This document shows, one piece after another, positions 61,101 through 64,000 of a DNA stretch of 64,000 bases. Made by a program: the position numbers and the translations under genes. Positions within the stretch are counted from its first letter, which is position 1, and the number at the start of each line of letters is the position of its first letter. Source of the DNA: Haliotis asinina (lineage: Eukaryota > Mollusca > Gastropoda > Lepetellida > Haliotidae); contig NC_090285.1 in assembly GCF_037392515.1 (NCBI RefSeq), forward strand, positions 6,943,501-7,007,500. Reading direction: 5' to 3'. The notes beneath the pieces are model-generated. The model saw only the letters and a list, made by a program, of their open reading frames with translations, ran no database searches and was not told the DNA's origin.

Positions 61101-61675
61101 TCGCCCGCATCCTGGAGGGCAGTAAACGCATTATGACTAAAAAACCGCGGTTCATGAGCGCCTCTGCTCAGGTAGTGATTACAGGTATTGTGATAGGTGT
61201 AGAATGTGTGGTGATCACGGTGATGTTGATCATTGAGCCAGCGGACGCTCATATGGACTACAGTAACAAGAGGGTGCGGCTGGTGTGCAACACTTCAACC
61301 TTGGGGGTCATAGTGCCTCTTGGATTTGACGTCTTCCTTATCTTCATGTGTACCTTGTATGCCATCAAAACCAGGAACCTTCCTGAAAACTTTAACGAGG
61401 CCAAGTTCATTGGCTTTACTATGTACACCACATGTGTTATCTGGTTAGGCTTTTTCCCTATCTACTTCGGCGGCGACAGCAAGGTCGTGACGACGTGTAT
61501 CTCTATAACGTTGTCAGCGTCAGTGTCGCTGGTGTTACTCTTCTTCCCGAAGGTGTACGTCATCGTTTGGTCGCCAGAGCGGAACACACGTGGTGCGTTC
61601 ACCACGTCACGTGATGTGCGATGTCACATAGGCTCCAAATCACTTCCATCCTGCGACAGCGTCGACAAAAAGTAA
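45407..61675 (+). CDS. Metabotropic glutamate receptor, group I-like, 7 exons, 880 aa
   Basis: Exons 45407-46124, 46442-46688, 47507-47739, 55659-55905, 56896-57082, 60093-60213 and 60786-61675 join in phase (2643 nt). A signal peptide ([20 protein letters not shown]) leads a Venus-flytrap glutamate-binding domain (to about residue 510), a nine-cysteine domain (about 520-586) and seven membrane helices (about 601-848). Binding-site landmarks known from mGluR1/5 are kept: [38 protein letters not shown] in VVPPDN, Y in GNYG, D and R in GSDGWGSR, K in [19 protein letters not shown] and [11 protein letters not shown] are typical of the class C GPCR core. Group I mammalian receptors act through Gq; coupling here is inferred. 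The tail is very short with no Homer motif, so a further exon may exist. The better-context start may be the ATG at 45446. Confidence 0.9.
46235..46345 (-). repeat. SINE family 2 fragment
   Basis: GAGTAAGTTTAGTTTTAAG, GTTTCAGCAATATCATTTGC and GGCGTGACGAGCGAACG. In receptor intron 1. Confidence 0.6.
46442..46688 (+). CDS. mGluR exon 2
   Basis: GTTTTAG|GAAACT to GGCAG|GTTGGT. Codes [20 protein letters not shown] to [15 protein letters not shown] and FLFIG, lobe 2 of the ligand domain. Confidence 0.9.
47055..47390. repeat. Degenerate 30-35-bp repeat
   Basis: About nine loose copies of GATGAAGTTGGTGATGGGCT and AGGATGGGGTTA. In receptor intron 2. Confidence 0.75.
47507..47739 (+). CDS. mGluR exon 3
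   Basis: TTGGTAG|TGATGG to TGCACAG|GTAGGC. Codes [17 protein letters not shown], the FDDHYGKLR lysine and [17 protein letters not shown]. Confidence 0.9.
47740..49370. other. Receptor intron 3, first part: nothing recognised
   Basis: No repeat or coding signal identified; open frames on either strand lack motifs. Confidence 0.45.
49371..49486 (+). repeat. SINE family 1 fragment
   Basis: TTGAAGATCCGGGTTATAAT, then GGGATCGGGTGGCCAGGCCC and GCTGACTTAGTTGATGCATA; 3' part missing. Confidence 0.65.
49595..49634. repeat. GTT/GAT trinucleotide microsatellite
   Basis: TTGTTGTTGTTGAT followed by about nine GAT units. Confidence 0.9.
49863..50030 (-). repeat. SINE family 2 copy
   Basis: GTGAGTGAGTATGTATTTACG, CACTCCAGCAACATCACACC, GGGGAATCGAACCCAGGTC (intact B box) and GCGGACGCTTTAACCGTC. 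Confidence 0.85.
50447..50615 (-). repeat. SINE family 1 copy with 12-bp target duplication
   Basis: TCATGGTATATA flanks it at 50435-50446 and 50616-50627. Contains ACGCCGCGTTCAGCAATATT and ATAATCGAGTCTGGAGCAGG; the middle is deleted. Confidence 0.9.
50640..55300. other. Receptor intron 3, main part: no gene seen
   Basis: No exon-like sequence was found on either strand. The only clear feature is the microsatellite at 51875-51945. A possible very diverged SINE family 2 trace lies near 55070-55180. Confidence 0.45.
51875..51945. repeat. ATCC/ATAC tetranucleotide microsatellite
   Basis: About ten CCAT units change into CATA units and CATACGTACG. It creates a false Trp-Met-Asp-Gly repeat on the minus strand. 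Confidence 0.92.
55314..55455 (-). repeat. SINE family 2 copy
   Basis: GAGTGAGTGCGGTGTTACGC, AATTCCAGAAACATCACCTC, GAGAATTGAACCCGAAGGC and GGCGAGCGAACACTTTAAAC. Confidence 0.78.
55480..55630 (+). repeat. SINE family 1 copy next to mGluR exon 4
   Basis: ATCGATCCATGCTCATTATG, GTTGTTTGGACAGACACGAA, TATTTACAGACTG and ATATAGCTGGATTATTGCTA. It ends about 29 bases before the exon 4 acceptor, so the acceptor's pyrimidine tract lies right beside it. Confidence 0.7.
55659..55905 (+). CDS. mGluR exon 4
   Basis: CTTTCAG|GAAGCG to CCGGCAG|GTGTGT, after a 7.9-kb intron. Codes [31 protein letters not shown] and KGDPPGR. The open frame upstream of the acceptor is SINE sequence, not exon. Confidence 0.88.
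56467..56620 (+). repeat. SINE family 2 copy
   Basis: A box TAGCCCAGTGATTAAGGCG and B box GAGTTCGATTCCCC, ending CTCCGTAAAACCATATTCAG. Confidence 0.85.
56896..57082 (+). CDS. mGluR exon 5
   Basis: TTTCCAG|ATACGA to GTGATG|GTGAGG. Codes [35 protein letters not shown] and the first two cysteines of the cysteine-rich domain (CSLPCEPGH). Reading past the donor soon ends at a stop (57116), so I end it at 57082; the exact donor is the least certain join. Confidence 0.78.
57989..59500. repeat. 38-bp minisatellite, about 39 copies, in mGluR intron 5
   Basis: The unit contains GTGTGGGTTGTAAGGTGCAT and TCGCTAGTCTATAAGGAG. Two positions alternate (GCATT/GTATT, TATAA/TGTAA). A rare 39-base unit with GCATTTGGCTAG occurs twice, 571 bases apart, showing that a block of 15 units was copied. 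Confidence 0.97.
59527..59764 (-). repeat. SINE family 1 copy with 9-bp target duplication
   Basis: TAGTTCAGA flanks it (59518-59526, 59765-59773). Near full length, starting GTGAGTGAGTTTAGCTTTAC. Confidence 0.9.
60093..60213 (+). CDS. mGluR exon 6
   Basis: TGTTCCAG|CAAGGC to CTCTCAG|GTGCAC. Codes [18 protein letters not shown] and [12 protein letters not shown], six of the nine cysteines. Confidence 0.85.
60538..60705 (-). repeat. SINE family 2 copy
   Basis: AAGTGAGTGAGTGAGTAAGA, GGACTCCAGAAATTGGCTGC, GTGGGAAATCGAACCTTGG and GGGCGAACGCTTTAACCAGT. It ends 80 bases before mGluR exon 7. Confidence 0.85.
60786..61675 (+). CDS. mGluR exon 7 (seven-helix domain)
   Basis: Acceptor TGTTTCAG|AATGTG. 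One exon holds all seven membrane helices and the motifs [49 protein letters not shown] and [13 protein letters not shown]. It ends DSVDKK-TAA at 61673-61675. The same bases read AAAAA|GTAAGT, a consensus donor, so splicing onward would remove the stop. Confidence 0.93.
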
Positions 61676-61748
61676 GTTGTGTTCACTATTCTGAAGTATT
61701 AGTATCATTGGTTAGGTCTGAATATATCATATAGTTCTGTGGAACTAA

Positions 61749-63428
61749 ACCAGACTATGTCACGCCATATGCTATATTTTATCTATAGGGAATAGTGGTC
61801 TACATGGACAGTACAGTATAGGGAATAGTTGTCTACAAGGACAGTACGGTATAGGGAATAGTGTTCTACATGGACAGTACAATATCGGGAATAGTGGTCT
61901 ACAAGGACAGTACAGTATAGGGAATAGTGGTCTACATGGACAGTACAGTATAGGGAATAGTTGTCTACATGGACAGTACAGTATAGGGAATAGTGGTCTA
62001 CATGGACAGTACAGTATAGGGAATAGTGGTCTACATGGACAGTACAATATAGGGAATAGTGGTCTACATGGACAGTACAGTATAGGGAATAGTTGTCTAC
62101 ATGGACAATACAGTATAGGGAATAGTGGTCTACATGGACAGTACAATATAGGGAATAGTGGTCTACATGGACAGTACAGTATAGGGAATAGTTGTCTACA
62201 TGGACAATACAGTATCGGGAATAGTGGTCTACATGGACAGTACAGTATAGGGAATAGTGGTCTACATGGACAGTACAGTATAGGGAATAGTTGTCTACAT
62301 GGACAGTACAGTATAGGGAATAGTGGTCTACATGGACAGTACAATATAGGGAATAGTGGTCTACATGGACAGTACAGTATAGGGAATAGTTGTCTACATG
62401 GACAGTACAATATAGGGAATAGTTGTCGACATGGACAGTACAGTATAGGGAATAGTGGTCGACATGGACAGTACAGTACAGGGAATAGTGGTCTACTTGG
62501 ACAGTACAGTATAGGGAATAGTTGTCGACATGGACAGTACAGTATAGGGAATAGTTGTCGACATGGACAGTACAGTATAGGGAATAGTTGTCTACATGGA
62601 CAGTACAGTATAGGGAATAGCGGTCTACTTGGACAGTACAGTATAGGGAATAGTTGCCTTCATGGACAATACAGTATCGGGAATAGTGGTCTACTTGAAC
62701 AGTACAGTATAGGGAATAGTGGTCTACATGGACAGTACAGTATAGGGAATAGTGGTCTACATGGACAGTACAGTATAGGGAATAGTTGTCTACAAGGACA
62801 GTACAATATAGGGAATAGTGGTCTAATTGGACAGTACAGTATAGGGAATAGTTGTCTACAAGGACAGTACAATATCGGGAATAGTTGCCTACATGGACAA
62901 TACAGTATCGGGAATAGTGGTCTACATGGACAGTACAGTATAGGGAATAGTGGTCTACATGGACAGTACAATATCGGGAATAGTGGTCTACATGGACAGT
63001 ACAGTATAGGGAATAGTTGTCGACATGGACAGTACAGTATAGGGAATAGTTGTCGACATGGACAGTATAGTATAGGGAATAGTCGTCTACATGGACAATA
63101 CAGTATAGGGAATAGTGGTCTACATGGACAGTACAATATAGGGAATAGTGGTCTACAAGGACAGTACAGTATAGGGAATAGTTGTCTACATGGACAGTAT
63201 AGTATAGGGAATAGTTGTCTACATGGACAGTACAATATAGGGAATAGTGGTCTACATGGACAGTACAGTATAGGGAATAGTGGTCTACTTGGACAGTACA
63301 ATATCGGGAATAGTGGTCTAGTTAGACAGTACAGTATAGGGAATAGTGGTCTAGTTAGACAGTACAATATCAGGAATAGTGGTCTAGTTAGACTGTACAG
63401 TATGGGGAATAGCACTTTACTGAAATAG
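61749..63428 (+). other. Stop-free plus-strand frame through the 33-bp array
   Basis: From a stop at 61746-61748 the frame runs 559 codons to TAG at 63426-63428 as GNSGLHGQYSI-type units, with no ATG near its start. An AACCAG acceptor-like site at 61753 would place it in phase with the receptor's exon 7 donor at 61671. The intron would be only 82 bases and has a poor pyrimidine tract, so use is doubtful. Confidence 0.2.
61786..63415. repeat. 33-bp minisatellite, about 49 copies
   Basis: The unit reads TAGGGAATAGTGGTCTACAT followed by GGACAGTACAGTA. Variation is limited to a few positions (GGT/TGT, CTA/CGA, CAT/CAA/CTT, CAG/CAA, TAC/TAT, AGT/AAT, ATA/ATC). Every unit I followed stays in step with the 33-base frame. 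Confidence 0.96.
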
Positions 63429-63547
63429 AATAGTGATGAAAAACGTTCTCTTCTGAAACGGTGCAGTTGAAAGAGTGGCAACAGAAAGAACAACAAGAGA
63501 ATAGTAACCTGATGAAACAGAGAGTACATACGTATCATTTCCACCAA
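62660..63547 (-). CDS. Antisense open frame with 11-residue repeats, doubtful gene
   Basis: ATG at 63547 opens a unique start (MVEMIRMYSLFHQ, then the hydrophobic VTILLLFFLLPLF, which could act as a signal or anchor). About 22 copies of YCPCRPLFPIL or YCPCRQLFPIL follow. TGA at 62660-62662 ends it; the same frame is open again below, to 61772. No family match is known to me. It may be an artefact of a period divisible by three. Against that, most unit variants are silent in this frame. Confidence 0.25.
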   Translation of the reverse strand: MVEMIRMYSLFHQVTILLLFFLLPLFQLHRFRRERFSSLFYFSKVLFPILYSLTRPLFLILYCLTRPLFPILYCLTRPLFPILYCPSRPLFPILYCPCRPLFPILYCPCRQLFPILYCPCRQLFPILYCPCRPLFPILYCPCRPLFPILYCPCRRLFPILYCPCRQLFPILYCPCRQLFPILYCPCRPLFPILYCPCRPLFPILYCPCRPLFPILYCPCRQLFPILYCPCRQLFPILYCPIRPLFPILYCPCRQLFPILYCPCRPLFPILYCPCRPLFPILYCSSRPLFPILYCP

Positions 63548-64000
63548 TGGACTAAAGTTTTTTTCATGCTGTGGAGCAGAAAAAGACAGGCCACACCGCC
63601 GTTAGTACTATGCTAAACAGTAACTGGAAGTACATTTATTGAGATGGTTGCTCTTGAACTGTTTCATGTTTGTTCATCAAAATACCTCGACCTGACTCAC
63701 TCCAATGTCTTCGTTGAAGAGACACCTGCAGGGTGTTTGTCAGAACGCTGCACATAATCCTTCTGTTCCTCGAGTCCATTGGATACCGCGACTGCCATTA
63801 TTTTGTTTTATGACAGCAAAGTTCGTTCTTTAGAGCATTAAACACTCAAAGTCGCTCACAAACATTGTAACGGGCCTTGAATTGCTACCCTGTAAATTGT
63901 GGTTCTCCGGAAGCCTAACTGGTGATAAGTAATGTCTTATATTTCTCTTTCGTGCAAAACCGCCGAAACCATTGACGTGATGCTTTGACATAATTTCTCA
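63430..64000. other. No gene seen
   Basis: Nonrepetitive sequence after the array; no exon recognised. A downstream receptor exon, if any, would lie here or beyond the window. Confidence 0.4.

Overview
The window is animal nuclear DNA, most likely from a gastropod mollusc; abalone (Haliotis) is my guess from the style of its dispersed repeats. Genes are split by GT-AG introns of 0.3-8 kb, and SINEs, MITEs and minisatellites fill the gaps. There are no bacterial-style operons. All exon joins below come from my own reading of splice sites, codon phase and family motifs; no transcript was available.

Three protein genes can be assembled. (1) 2747-6285, minus strand: a 3-exon, about 700-residue protein with a DUF3504/Crypton-type tyrosine-recombinase-like region, probably a domesticated transposase relative. 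(2) 13640-29186, minus strand: a 9-exon, 1322-residue protein. About 1000 residues of RS-rich, acidic and 8-residue-repeat low complexity precede a complete CCR4/nocturnin/ANGEL/PDE12-type endonuclease-exonuclease-phosphatase (EEP) domain. A noncoding first exon probably lies near 30.5 kb. (3) 45407-61675, plus strand: a 7-exon, 880-residue group I-like metabotropic glutamate receptor with ligand-binding domain, nine-cysteine domain and seven-helix domain. A noncoding first exon may end at 37664.

The introns and spacers hold two tRNA/LINE-type SINE families that share one 3' tail (three copies with clear target-site duplications), two hAT-like MITEs, a 607-bp inverted-repeat element with 10-bp duplications, a decayed DIRS-type retrotransposon with 30-bp inverted ends, a THAP-domain remnant, and at least eight tandem arrays. 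The largest arrays are a 38-bp minisatellite inside a receptor intron and a 33-bp array just after the receptor's last visible exon. The 33-bp array is open in one frame on each strand, and its variants are mostly silent in the minus-strand frame.

The three genes show no shared pathway. The nuclease candidate suggests mRNA deadenylation or RNA processing, the receptor neuronal glutamate signalling, and the DUF3504 gene nuclear DNA binding. The points most worth a second look are the nuclease gene's huge RS/acidic extension, its four tandem splice donors, and the coding potential of the 33-bp array next to the receptor.
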